The notes under the pieces were generated by a model. That model searched no databases and had not been told where the DNA came from. It saw nothing but the letters and a program-made list of their open reading frames with translations. Shown here one piece after another: positions 41,049 to 51,925 of a stretch of DNA of 64,000 nucleotides; within the stretch, counting starts at the first letter, position 1; each line of letters opens with the position of its first letter. The translations under genes were made by a program, and so were the position numbers. The DNA comes from Anolis sagrei (taxonomy: Eukaryota > Chordata > Lepidosauria > Squamata > Anolidae): NCBI RefSeq assembly GCF_037176765.1, contig NC_090034.1, forward strand, positions 3,815,375-3,879,374. The letters run 5' to 3'.

Positions 41049-41251
41049 CTAGAGAAGACAATGATGCTGGGGAAAGTGGAAGGCAAAAGGAAGAGGGGCC
41101 GACCTAGGGCAAGATGGATGGATGGCATCCTGGAAGTGACTGGACTGACCTTGAAGGAGCTGGGGGTGGTGACGGCCGACAGGGAGCTCTGGCGTGGGCT
41201 GGTCCATGAGGTCACGAAGAGTCGGAGACGACTGAACGAATGAACAACAAC
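41049..41251 (+). mobile_element. BovB LINE 3' end with target duplication
   Basis: Frame MLGKVEGKRKRGRPRARWMD to SRRRLNE, then the tail GAATGAACAACAAC. ATTATGATTAT flanks it at 41038-41048 and 41252-41262 (11 of 11 bases). Confidence 0.92.
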
Positions 41252-41262
41252 ATTATGATTAT

Positions 41263-41860
41263 TACTCAACCTTATTTCTCTCACAATTGGCAGCAACGTC
41301 CTGTCGCACATCAGTGAGGCAATGCCAGCAAGCTTATAGAGCAGGGATGGGCCAGCTTGGGCCCTCCCTCCAGGTGTTTTGGACTTCAACTCCCACAATT
41401 CCTGACAACCTCAAGCCCTTTTCTTTCCCCTCTTGGCCACTTAAGCTCATAGATAGGAGTCACAGCCATCTCTGTCCAAGCGTATATTCCTCACCTGAGT
41501 GGAAACAGCAAAATCTCGATTCGGACCTTGCCAACTTTAACTTCAGTTACTCCTCTAACTGTCCCACTCAACAGCTAGAATGGCACAGGTTGAAAATTCC
41601 ACCTCAAAACTCTCAGAACTGTAGCTATAAAACCTCACTTCCTGCAGTTACAAGCCTCTGAGTGGATTCCGACTTACGGCGATGCTCTCTTCGGGTTTTT
41701 CCTTCTGCAAAGGCTTCCTCTGAGAGAATGGGACTTGCTCAAAGTCATCCATGGGATTGTTTCCATGACCATTAGAACCGGGGTCTCCCAAAGTTCTTGT
41801 CCAATGCTCACGGCGTGATGCCATATTGGTTCCACACCCATTGTTACCATGTATAACATT
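41263..41860. other. Half MITE, unique sequence and a decayed SINE
   Basis: 41343-41412 is one arm of the CAGGCATGGGC-type MITE (CAGGGATGGGCCAGCTTGGG). 41660-41850 resembles the body of a tRNA-derived SINE in reverse (GATTCCGACTTACGGCGATG, CAAAGTCATCCATGGG). The rest is unrecognised. Confidence 0.45.
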
Positions 41861-41861
41861 A

Positions 41862-42890
41862 GAAAATGTTGACCATTTCCGCTACCTTGGCAGCCACCTC
41901 TCTACTACCAAAGTCAACGTCGACACCAAAATACAACACCGCCTGAGCTCTGCGAGCGCAGCATTTTTATGAATGAAGCAGAGAGTGTTTGAGGACCGGG
42001 ACATCTATAGGGATACCAAGGTGCTTGTTTATAAAGTTATTGACCTCCCAACCCTGCTATATGACTGCGAGACGTGGACTGTCTACAGATGTCAACATTG
42101 AGACTGAAATACAACACTGCCTGAGCTCTGAGCGCAGCATTTTTCCGAATGAAGCACAGAGTGTTTGAGGACTGGGACATCCATAGGGAGTCCAAGGTGA
42201 TTGTTTACAAAGCTATTGTCCTCCCAACTCTGCTATATGCCTGCAAAACGTGGACTGTCTACAGACGTCACATGCAACTCCTGGAACGATTCCATCAGCG
42301 CTGCTTCTGGAAAATCCTGCAAATCTCTTGGGAAGACAGGCAGACAAACATCAGTGTACTGGAAGAGGCAAAGACCACCAGCATTGAAGCAATGGTCCTC
42401 CGCCATCAACTCCACTGGATTGGCCACGTTGTCCGGATGCTCGACCACTGTCTCCTAAAGCAGTTGCTCTACTCCGAACTCAAGAATGGAAAACGGAATG
42501 TTGGTGGACAGGAAAAGAGATTGAAAGATGGGCTCAAAGCCAACCTCAAAAACTCTGGCAAAGACACTGAGAACTGGGAAGCCCTGGCCCTTGAGGACTC
42601 CAGCTGGAGGTCAGCTGTGACCAATAGTGCTGTGGAATTTGAAGAGGCACGAATGGAGGGCGAAGGAGAGAAGTGTGTCAAGAGGAAGGCGCATCAAGCC
42701 AACCTCGACCAGACCGCCTTCCACCTGGAAACCGATGCCCTCACAGCGGAAGAAGATGCAGATCAAGAATTGGGCTTCACTGACATCTACAGACCCACCC
42801 CCAAAACACTGACCTTGGAGGACCATCATGCTCGGGCTACGAGGGATTGCCTAACTAAGTAAGTAAGTAAGTGAGCAAACTCTTCAGGCA
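41862..42890 (+). mobile_element. RTE-like LINE, ORF2 C-terminal portion
   Basis: The frame 42149-42862 runs 237 codons: VLPTLLYACKTWTVYRRHMQ, LERFHQRCFWKILQISWED, GGQEKRLKDGLKANLKNSG and RKAHQANLDQTAFHLETD. The part before it is duplicated: 41900-42060 and 42085-42235 share AAATACAACACCGCCTGAGC-type sequence and GAGACGTGGACTGTCTACAG. The 3' end is (TAAG)n. It is the longer relative of 13795-14515. Confidence 0.78.
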
Positions 42891-43094
42891 GCGCAGAACA
42901 CTTTGTCCTCCATCTCTGAAGCCAAGAAAGAACAGTGGATCAGGCCGATCACAGAGGTCGACATGGGCAGGAGCAGCCAGAAGGCGTGGAGGCTGCTGAG
43001 ACGGTTGAGCAACGACCCCTCACTAACTAATGCCCAGGCCAACATAAAGGTAGATCAGCTATGTGAGGATTTGAAAAGGGACGCCATGATATAA
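42891..43094 (+). mobile_element. Jockey/I-group LINE, linker before the RT
   Basis: The frame reads PITEVDMGRSSQKAWRLLRR and LSNDPSLTNAQANIKVDQLC, which precedes the RT domain in this family. The RT follows at 43735 after an unrelated 640-base insert. Confidence 0.65.
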
Positions 43095-43430
43095 TGGGTT
43101 AACTGGAAATACATGTGTGGCGGCAGCTGATTGGCTGAGCATGCCAGGGCCAGAGTTCTGATTGGCCGTGTACTTTGGCTTGCTGCTGAGACCAACGGTT
43201 CTAACTGCCACTTTCACTTTTGACAGCGAAGAGAGTGCTGAAGCTTGATCATTTTAAGACACGAGGCATATTTTAAAGACTGTTTAAAATGACTATTTTA
43301 TTCCTTCTGCTCTCTGCCTGAATTCCAAAAAATGACTGCTGTATATATGGTTGCCTTGTTTGAACCTTTGAACTGAAGTAACAGTTCAGTTCAGTTCAGT
43401 TCAACTGAAGTAAAGGTTCAGTTCAAAGGA
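43095..43430. other. Unrecognised insert within the LINE
   Basis: It has two CCAAT-type boxes (GATTGGCTGAGC and GATTGGCCGTG) near 43128 and 43160, and a short repeat of TTCAGTTCAGTTCAGTTCA near 43385. It may be an independent insertion, but I cannot name a family. Confidence 0.3.
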
Positions 43431-43965
43431 ATCTTTGAAATGGTTGAACAGTAGCTCTCCGAAACTTTAGCTACCCTTACTACCTATTACAGGGAAAAGC
43501 TTTCCCATTGGCACAATTACTTAATGAAAAATAATGAAAAAGTAGTTATCTCGTTACAGTTAGGATATGAACCCTGTCCAATTTCAGAAACACTTTGTTA
43601 CTCAAGCCTGAGTGACACTTTGTTACACAAGCCTGAGCGACATTTTATTATACTGCAGGGTATTTCTTGGTTTAATAACTGTGGTAAAGCTTCTGTTTAT
43701 TTACATTCAGCAACCCTTACAAGATAGCACATCAGCTTCTGAAGAATGGGAAGCCCAACCTTGCCACCAAAGTAGGAAGGAAACCACCGGAAAATGAGAA
43801 CAGCAACCTTCATGAACCTTTTACATTTACTGAATTGGACGTGGCTCTCAATAAATGTAAAAATGGCAAAGCAGCTGGCCTGGATGATCTACAGATGGAA
43901 CAAATTAAGAAATCTGGTCCAAAAGCAAGGTGCTGGCTGCTGGAACTGATGAACAACCGCATTCA

Positions 43966-44661
43966 CAGGGACGTAGTCTTTGGACGTAAGGAATTCCAGA
44001 CAGGTTTGGAGATAAGGTCCATCACCTTGGAGAGCTCCATGAGAGTTGACACCAAGCATGGGCAAACTTGGGCCTTCTCTCCAGGTGTTTTGGACTTTAG
44101 CTTCCACAATTCCTAACTGCGTCTACTTCCTTTCCTTCACAGGGACGTAGTCTTTGGATGTAAGGAATTCCAGACAGCTTTGGAGATAAGGTCCAGCACC
44201 TTGGATAGCTCCATAAGAGTTGACACCAGGCATGGGCAAACTTGGGCCTTCCCTCCAGGTGTTTTGGACTTCGGCTCCCACAATTCCTACTTGCGTCTAT
44301 TTCCTTTCCTTCACAGGGACGTAGTCTTTGGATGTAAGGAATTCCAGACAGCTTTGGAGATAAGGTCCAGCACCTTGGATAGCTCCATAAGAGTTGACAC
44401 CAGGCATGGGCAAACTTGGGCCTTCCCTCCAGGTGTTTTGGACTTCGGCTCCCACAATTCCTTACAGCCTCTATTTCCTTTCCTTCACAGGGACGTAGTC
44501 TTTGGATGTAAGGAATTCCAGACAGCTTTGGAGATAAGGTCCAGCACCTTGGATAGCTCCATAAGAGTTGACACCAGGCATGGGCAAACTTGGGCCTTCC
44601 CTCCAGGTGTTTTGGACTTCGGCTCCCACAATTCCTTACAGCCTCTATTTCATTTCCTTCA
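43966..44661 (+). repeat. Four tandem 174-bp units inside the LINE RT
   Basis: CAGGGACGTAGTC starts at 43966, 44140, 44314 and 44488, and a variant at 44662, every period being 174. Each unit ends with a pyrimidine-rich stretch plus CACAG and contains one arm of the CAGGCATGGGC-type MITE. At 58 codons per unit the frame stays open (repeating RDVVFGCKEFQTALEIRSS). The array replaces part of the RT between LELMNN and ISLLCHLYK. Confidence 0.95.
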
Positions 44662-45059
44662 CAGGGATGTAGACTAATCTCCCTGTTGTGCCACCTCTAC
44701 AAAGTTCTAGAAAGACTTATTTTGCATAGAATTATGGTAAAAATAGACCCCTGTCTGATCCCACAGCAAGCTGGCTTCAGGAAAGGCAAAAGCTGCACAT
44801 CGCAAGTGCTGAACCTGACTCAGCACATAGAAGATGGCTTTGAAAGGCAGCAGATCACAGGAGCCGTCTTCATAGACCTGTCAGCGGCTTATGATACTGT
44901 AAATCATCACCTTCCCCCGAGAAAAAACTTATAATATCACAAAGGATTACCACTTCCCCCGCCTCATAGGAAATCCGATACAAAACAGGAGATGTTTTGT
45001 TGAGTTCCAGGGCCGGAAAAGCAGATGGCGGAAACAGAAGAACGGCCTGCCTCAGGGCA

Positions 45060-45965
45060 GTGGGCTTGCTCCATCAATGTTTAATATTTACACAAAACTT
45101 CAGCCACTGCAGACGGGACAGAGAGTTTAATCTATGCTGATGATTGTGCCATCACCGCCCAAGCAGGGAGCTTTGAAATGGTTGAACAGAAGCTCTCTGA
45201 AGCTTTAGATACTCTTACTGGCTATGACAGGGAAAACCAGCTTGCTCTATCAATTTATAACGTGTGCACAAATGACCAGCCACTGCCAGAAAGGTCAGAG
45301 AGTCTCATCTATGCTAACAATTGTGCCATCACCACCCAAGCAGGAAGCTTTGAAATGGTTGAACAGTAGCTCTCCGAAACTTTAGCTACCCTTACTACCT
45401 ATTACAGGGAAAAGCTTCCCCATTGGCACAATTACTTAATGAAAAATAATGAAAAAGTAGTTAACTCATTATAGTTATGATACGCACCCTGCTCCTTGGC
45501 AACTCTTCCAACTCTAGGATTCTATGATTAACACAAATGACCAGCCACTGCCAGAAGGGACAAAGAGTTTCATATATGCTAACGATCATGCAATCACCAC
45601 CCAAGCAGGGGGCTTAGAAATGGTTGAACAGAAGCTCTTCAAAACTTTTGCTGCTCTTACTACCTACTACAGGTAGGTAGAAATTGCCACAACTACTTAA
45701 TGAAAAACAACGAAAAAAGTAATGACCAGCCACTGCCAGAAGGGACAAAGAGTTTCATCTATGCTAACGATCATGCTATCACCACCCAAGCAGGGAGCTT
45801 AGAAATGGTTGAACAGAAGCTCTTTGAAAGTTTAGCTACTCTTACTACCTATTACAGGGAAAAGCTTTCCTACTGGCACAATTACTTAATGAAAAGTTAC
45901 CAAAAAAAAGTAGTTAACTCGTTATAGTTATGATACGGACCCCATCCAATTTCAGAAACACTTTA
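45060..45965 (+). repeat. Irregular tandem copies of the RT YADD segment
   Basis: At least four copies, with landmarks such as CACCCAAGCAGG near 45155, 45335, 45598 and 45785, include SLIYAN-A-TTQAGSFEMVEQ coding and LTTYYREKLSYWHNYLMK. A further copy lies at 43435-43610. Unit lengths vary from about 180 to 260. Confidence 0.75.
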
Positions 45966-46356
45966 CAAACCATCCCCCCACCACCTTCTAATTTTGTAAT
46001 GAGTATCGAAACATGTTTTTAATTGATCACACAGGCCTAATATCCCCTTTCCTAGCCCGCATCAGTCAGTGCCACTTATTTTAGCCACGCTTGTTTTATT
46101 GTATTCCATGCAAACGGGATCAAGGTTTCGTTAAGAATAGGACAAAACAGGGGGAAGGAGGGTAACATGAGACACAAACAGCAACAGAAAGGCCGTTGTT
46201 GTTGTTCTTTTCGGAAGAGGTCCTGAGTAGGAAAGGCACATTATTTACCACTTTACTCAAAAGAGGAGTAAAATAAATCCACACTTGAGTGGAGGAAACA
46301 GCCAAGGAAAGATCTTCCCATTGATTTCTATGTTGGGCAGTTATCGATGCTTTGAT
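45966..46356. other. Intergenic sequence, nothing recognised
   Basis: About 390 bases without a repeat I can name. The longest frame, 94 codons (-), has no recognisable features. Confidence 0.35.
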
Positions 46357-46572
46357 GGTGCATCCACACTGTAAGGTTGATACGGTTTGACGCCACATCA
46401 ACAACTACCATGGCTTAGGAATGATGGGAGTTACAGTTTTGCAAGGCTTTTGTCATTTTCCTGCCAAACGATGCAACACCAAACGACAACTCCCAGGAGC
46501 CTATAGCACTGAGTCATGGATGTCCAAGTGATATCAAAGCGCATTAATTCCACAGTGCAGACGCACCCTTTG
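46357..46572. mobile_element. MITE with inverted ends (GGGTGCATC type)
   Basis: The left end GGTGCATCCACACTGTAAGG with GGTTTGACGCCAC is complementary to the right end AGCGCATTAATTCCACAGTG plus CAGACGCACCC. The interior has CAACTCCCAGGAGCCTATAG. A DNA transposon derivative; superfamily not established. Confidence 0.65.
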
Positions 46573-46760
46573 CCCACTAACCAAAGAGCTCAAGTGGACC
46601 TTGTGCCTTCAATGCATGAGAGAGCCCACAGCATTGAGTTATGGATGTCCAAGTGATATCAAAGCGCATTAATTCCACAGTGCAGACGCACCCTTTGCCC
46701 GCTAACCGAGGAGCTCAAACAGACCATGTGCCTTCAATGCATGAGCAAGAAGTGCTTGCA
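46510..46760. repeat. 125-bp tandem duplication of the MITE right end
   Basis: ATGGATGTCCAAGTGATATC occurs at 46516 and 46641, followed each time by the same 100 bases up to TGCCTTCAATGCATGAG. Confidence 0.9.
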
Positions 46761-46769
46761 TGTAACGTC

Positions 46770-47124
46770 CGCATGACCAATTTATAGCACTATGATTGCA
46801 TCCTGAGACTGGCATACTAGAATTCCCGACTAGGCAACTCTAATGTCGTCCTAAATGGCAAATCCCGGGATTCCATAGGATGGACCTGTCCTGAGTTGCC
46901 CTTCAAAAAACAGCCTTTAGATCATTTTGAAAGTAAAAGAAAATTGCTTTACTCCAGCAAACGCAAAAGATAAGCAAATGCAATTGAAAAGGGCAAAAGA
47001 AAACAAGGAAGTCTTAATCCGGACACAAATTTAAGTCTCTTGCAAAGTCCCAAAAGAAACACTAGCCTTCCATCAGACAATGAAAGAAGTCCTTAGAGAC
47101 ACAAAGCAGATTGCTTGCTGTTGA
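46770..47124. other. Mostly unrecognised intergenic sequence
   Basis: Contains fragments reminiscent of MITE interiors (CCCGGGATTCCATAGGA), otherwise nothing recognised. Confidence 0.35.
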
Positions 47125-47455
47125 CAGCTGCATCTGTCAAGCAGGAAATTTAGGTACCGCATATGCGGGGAGGCTAATTTAACTAATTTACGATGCCATA
47201 AAAATCTCCAGCAAGCGGGCAAAGAATGAGGAAGTACTTCATTAGTGTCACACATGGACGGTGAAGCAACAGCTCCCCGTTTTGATGAGAATACCCTCAT
47301 CAAAAAGCTGGAATGTTAAGTAGCCTCTGTGTGTCTGTCTATATATGTTGTGTGTCTATGGCATTGAATGTTTGCCATGTATATGTACATTGTAATCCGC
47401 CCTGGGTTCCCTGTGGGGTGAGAAGGGCGGAATATATAAATACTGTAAACAATTA
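47125..47455 (+). mobile_element. L2-tailed SINE, head missing
   Basis: CAGCTGCATCTGTCAAGCAGG, GGGGAGGCTAATTTAACTAA and ATGAGGAAGTACTTCATTAG match the SINE at 61.8-63.1 kb in opposite orientation. The tail TGTAATCCGCCCTGGGTTCC and AAGGGCGGAATATATAAATA is L2-type. Confidence 0.65.
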
Positions 47456-47469
47456 AAAAATAGGAGTGA

Positions 47470-49020
47470 AAACAGCAGTACAAGGGTTGTTGTTACCAGC
47501 GAAAGGTGACTCCTCCTGCTACTGATTTATAGCCCTGAATTCCCCATGCTGGAGGTGCTAGGGAGTCTCCCAATTAGCTCAGCATTTTTAGCAGCTATCC
47601 TAGCAGAACGCCATCTGTGCTCTGTCTCGTCTATCTAGATATGTGGGCACTTTCAAACCCTCATCGTCCGATTCTTCCTCTCCCTCCAATTCCCGAGCAC
47701 TTCCCTGCTCCCCTTCCTCCTCCCAAGATGAGGAATCCCTAACAGGACCCATGGCACTTAAAGTGCAATCGTAGCGCTATAAATTGAGATGGCGACATCT
47801 CATCAAACTTTAAATAAGAGAGAACACATACTTGGGTCGTGCAAGCTGACTCCTCCTTCTACTGATTTATAGCCCTGAATTCCCCATGCTGGAGGTGCTA
47901 GGGAGTCTCCCAATTAGCTCAGCGTTTTTAGCAGCTATCCTAGCAGAATGCAATCTGTGCTAAAAACGCTGAGCTAATTGGGAGACTCCCTAGCACCTCC
48001 AGCATGGGGAATTCAGGGCTATAAATCAGTAGCAGGAGGAGTCAGCTTTCGCTGGTAACAATGACCCTGATACTCGTCTCTCTAGAAATGCGAGCACTTT
48101 CAAACCCTCATTGTCTGATTCTTCTTCCAATTCCCTAGGGAGTCTCCCAATTAGCTCAGCATTTTTAGCAGCTATCCTAGCAGAATGCCATCTGTGCTAA
48201 AAATGCTGCTAAAAACACTGAGTTAATTGGGAGACTCCCTAGCGCCTCCAGCATGGGGAATTCAGAGCTATAAATCAGTAGCAGGAGTCAGCTTTCGCTG
48301 TTAAGAACGACCCTGATACTCGTCTCTCTAAAAATGTGAGCACTTTCAAACCCTCATTGTCTGATGATTCTTCTTCTTCCAATTCCCTAGGGAGTCTCCC
48401 AATTAGCTCGGCATTTTTAGCAGCTATCCTAGCAGAATGCCATTTGTGCTAAAAACGCTGAGCTAATTGGGAGACTCCCTAGCGCCTCCAGCATAGGGAA
48501 TTCAGGCCTATAAATCAGAGCAGGAGGAGTCAGCTTTCGCTGGTAACAACGACCCTGATACTCGTCTCTCTAGAAATGTGGGCACTTTCAAACCCTCATT
48601 GTCTGATTCTTCTTCTTCCAATTCTCTAGGGAGTCTCCCAATTAGCTCAGCATTTTTAGCAGCTATCCTTGCAGAATGCCATCTGTGCTAAAAATGCTGC
48701 TAAAACCGCTGAGCTAATTGGGAGACTCCCTAGCGCCTCCAGCATGGGGAATTCAGGGCTATAAATCAGTAGCAGGAGGAGTCAGCTTTCGCTGGTAACA
48801 ATGACCTTGATACTCGTCTCTCTAGAAAAGTGGGCACTTTCAAACCCTCATCGCCTGATTCTTCTTCTCCCTCCCAATTCCCGAGCACTTCCCTGCTCCC
48901 CTTCCTCCTCCCAAGATGAGGAATCCCTAACAGGACCCATGGCAGTTAAAGTGCAATCGTAGTGCTATAAATTGAGTGCAGATGGGGAAGTCTCACCAAA
49001 CTTTAAATAGGAGAGAACAC
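47470..49020. repeat. Tandem array of about 240-250-bp units with internal inverted arms
   Basis: GGGAGTCTCCCAATTAGCTC starts near 47561, 47901, 48138, 48390 and 48629. Its reverse complement lies near 47960, 48215, 48455 and 48705. Each unit can thus fold into a hairpin with arms of about 25 bases. Units also share TATAAATCAGTAGCAGGAGG and GATACTCGTCTCTCTAG. The outer flanks repeat as well: GTGCAATCGTAGCGCTATAA at 47768 and a near copy at 48950. Confidence 0.88.
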
Positions 49021-49238
49021 ACTTGCGTGCAAAGCACTGTCGGCTACGTGGCGGCGAGGGCCAGGTTTGAAAACAACGCACGTTAGGCGGTTTGACACAT
49101 AGCGGAGCAAAGGGAGGGATGGAGTGCATTGCGGCAACTCTGGCATTGTAATCAAAAGGCTACCCATTGGGACAGAGATTTCGTAGCACCTCGGAAAGGA
49201 AGCCGCAGCACCGTTGCAATGCCGAGCTTGGTTTAAGG

Positions 49239-49371
49239 CAGGCATGGGCCAACTTGGGCCCTCCCTCCAGATGTTTTGGACTTCAACTCCCACAATTCCT
49301 AACAGCCTACCGGCTGTTAGGAATTGTGGGAGTTGAAGTCCAAAACACCTGGAGGGAGGGCCCAAGTTTGC
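49239..49371. mobile_element. Palindromic MITE (CAGGCATGGGC type)
   Basis: Arms run from CAGGCATGGGCCAACTTGGG to CACAATTCCTAACAGCC, then TACC, then the reverse complement back to GCCCAAGTTTGC. The last dozen bases of the right end are missing. A hAT-type terminus (CAGG) is likely. Confidence 0.8.
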
Positions 49372-49544
49372 AACAGCCATAACAAGGATGTCAAACAGAA
49401 TGATAGCCACTTGAAGCCATGAGATCCTGGGACTTGTAGTTTGGTGAGGCACTTGGGGATTCGCTGCTAGAAAGTTATTGCTCAAAGCATTAGAGCAGCG
49501 GTTTCCGAATGCTGGTCCTCCCGATAGAAACCAAAGCCATCCTG

Positions 49545-49815
49545 GAGTAATTGTTCAGTTTTACAATCTGATTCCAGGGTTCTTAGTAGGCGTCTTAACC
49601 CCACACGAGAGATAGAAAGTAACACTGCGTCATCGGCATACAAGAGAACACGGAGTGGCATGTTTGCAAGATTAGGTGGCTGCGCACCCTCTTTTTCCAT
49701 GCTTTCCACCACTGAGTTAATATAAAAATTGTATTTTTTGGTTTTAATGTTGACACCCTTTAAATGTTGTAAAGTTTTAAACTCCTGGTCAGTGACCGTA
49801 ACAATAAAATTCATT
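49545..49815 (-). mobile_element. LINE reverse-transcriptase fragment, family uncertain
   Basis: The minus-strand frame reads NFYINSVVESMEKEGAQPPN and LPVLLYADD-like LRVLLYADDAVLLSISRVGL. It contains the YADD catalytic motif, after which the frame ends. It differs from BovB, CR1, L2 and the Jockey/I-group copies in the window. Confidence 0.6.
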
Positions 49816-49821
49816 CATTGT

Positions 49822-50155
49822 AGGGTGCATTTGCACCATGCAACTGATGCAGTTTGACACCACTTGCAATGACCACGGCTCCCTGCAATGGAATCCTAGG
49901 AGCTGCAGTTTGCACTCCTTTGAGCCAAACCTTGCAAAACTACAACTTCCAGGATTCCATAGCATGGAGCCCAGGCAGGTAAGTCAGTCCCATGCTGTAG
50001 CGTTGAACCCTGGCAGGTAAATCGGTGCCAAGCTCAATTCGTAGTGAGTGAAACCCATTGGCTGATTGCCCAGGATTCTGGGAGTTGTACTTCATAGCAT
50101 CCCACGCTGAGGACCACAGCATTAGCCATCTCTAATAGACTTCTCCCAGGCCTTT
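49822..50155. mobile_element. Degraded GGGTGCATC-type MITE
   Basis: Left end AGGGTGCATTTGCACCATGC and ATGCAGTTTGACACCACTT; interior AAAACTACAACTTCCAGGATTCCATAGC. A small inverted duplication (CCATGCTGTAGCGTTGAACC, GCAGGTAAGTC/GCAGGTAAATC) follows. The right end is unclear. Confidence 0.55.
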
Positions 50156-50159
50156 ATAG

Positions 50160-51925
50160 CGCTGATTCCACTTTCACTGCCATGGCAAAAGCCCAAGGGA
50201 TCCAGGGATTTGCAGTTTTGGATGAGACACCTCCAGCAGATGTTGCCATAGCAGTTGAGGAGGAATCACAGCGTAATGCAATGCAAATATATTTGCTGCC
50301 ATGGCAAAAGTTCAATTACAGTGTTTGCAGTGCAATGCAATTCACTGCACATACATGCACACACGCACATACTTTCACTGCCATGGCAAAAGCCCAAGGG
50401 ATCCAGGGATTTGCAGTTAAAAGCGGTATTACACTGTTTGCAATGCAATGCAATGCAATGCATGCATGCACGCACGCACATACTTTCACAGCCATGGCAA
50501 AAGTTCGAGGAATCCAGGGATTTGCAGTTTTGTATGAGACCCTTCCAGCAGATGTTGCCATAGCAGTTAAGAAGGAATCACAGTGTAATGCAATGCATGA
50601 ATGCAATGCTTTGTTGCCATGGTAAAAGTTCGAGGAATCCAGGGATTTGCAGTTTTGGATGGGACACTTCTAGCAGTTAAAAGAGGTATTACAGTGTATG
50701 CAATGCAATGCACGCACGCACGCACGCACATACTTTCACTGCCATGGCAAAAGCCCAAGGGATCCAGGGATTTGCAGTTTTGTATGAGACCCTTCCAGCA
50801 GATGTTGCCATAGCAATTAAGGAGGAATCACAGTGTAATGCAATGCATTAATGCAATGCTTTGTTGCCATGGCAAAAGTTCGAGGAATCCAGGAATTTGC
50901 AGTTTTGGATGGGACATGTCTAGCAGTTAAAAGAGGAATTGCAGTGTTTGTAATGCAATACAATGCATGTACACGCACGCACGCACTTACTTTCACTGCC
51001 ATCCAGAAGATGTTGCCATAGCAGTTAAAGAGGAATCACAGTGTAATGCAACGCAATGCATGAATGCAATGCTTTGTTGCCATGGCAAAAGTTCAAGGAA
51101 TTCAGGAATTTGCAGTTTTGGATGGGACATTTCTATCAGTTAAAAGAGGAATTACAGTGTTTGCAATGCACATACATGCACGCACACACATACTTTCACT
51201 GCCATGGCAAAAACCCAAAGGATCCAGGGATTTGCAGTTTTGTATGAGACACTTCAATCAGATGTTGCCTTAGCAGTTAAAGAGGAACCACAGTGTAATG
51301 CAATGCAATGGAAATATATGTGTGTGTGAGACTGTGCGTTCGTTCGTTGCCATGACAGAAGTCCAAGGAATCCAGGAATTTGCAGTTTTGGATGGGACAC
51401 TTCCAGCAGTTAAAAGAGCAATTAGTGTTATGCAATGCAATGCACACAGCCATACTTTTGCTGCCATGGCAAAAGCCCAAAGGATTTGCAGTTTTGGATG
51501 GGACACTTCCAGATGATGTTGCCATAGCAGTTAAAAGAGGAATCACAGCACAATGCAATGCAATGCACGCACACACAAATACACATACTTTTGCTGCCAT
51601 GGTAAAAGCGTAAGGAACCCGGAGATTGGCAGTTTTGGATGGGACACTTCAAGCAGATGTTGCCATAGCAGTTAAAAGAGGAATTGCAATGCAATGCAAT
51701 GCATATATATGTGTGTGTATGTATATTCAAGCAATGGATAGTTGAATACATGGATACAGAATCCAATGAGATCAAGGGCTGGACTAGAACTGCACCCAAC
51801 AATGCAATACACAGATGCACACCTTCACTGCCATGGCAAAAATCCAAGGGATCCAGGGATTTGCAGTTTTGGATGGGACACTTCCAGCAGATGTTGCCAT
51901 AGCAGTTAAAAAGAGGAATTGTAAT
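50160..51925 (+). repeat. Tandem array derived from a MITE interior, about 110-250-bp units
   Basis: Ten or so units share CTGCCATGGCAAAAG, GGGATCCAGGGATTTGCAG, TTTTGGATGGGACACTTC and AGATGTTGCCATAGCAGTT. They alternate with CACGCACGCACATAC and GCAATGCAATGCA stretches. Blocks such as 50500-50760 and 50760-51000 are clearly duplicated as larger units. Confidence 0.88.

Larger units (their letters stand above)
43431..45965 (+). mobile_element. Jockey/I-group LINE, RT domain with two internal arrays
   Basis: 43835-43960 reads LDVALNKCKNGKAAGLDDLQ and LLELMNN. After the 174-bp array the RT resumes at 44672 with ISLLCHLYKVLERLILHRIM, PQQAGFRKGKSCTSQVLNLT and GAVFIDLSAAYDTVNHH. Then come YADD-type segments in several copies. 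The RT is intact in order but rearranged by duplication. Confidence 0.78.

Noticed and set aside
43128-43200. CCAAT-box pair as a promoter
   Set aside because: It lies in an unidentified insert within a dead LINE, with no gene start nearby.
49003-49485. A 160-codon minus-strand frame
   Set aside because: It is built across a palindromic MITE; the recurring GPPSRCFGLQLPQFL phrase is MITE sequence.
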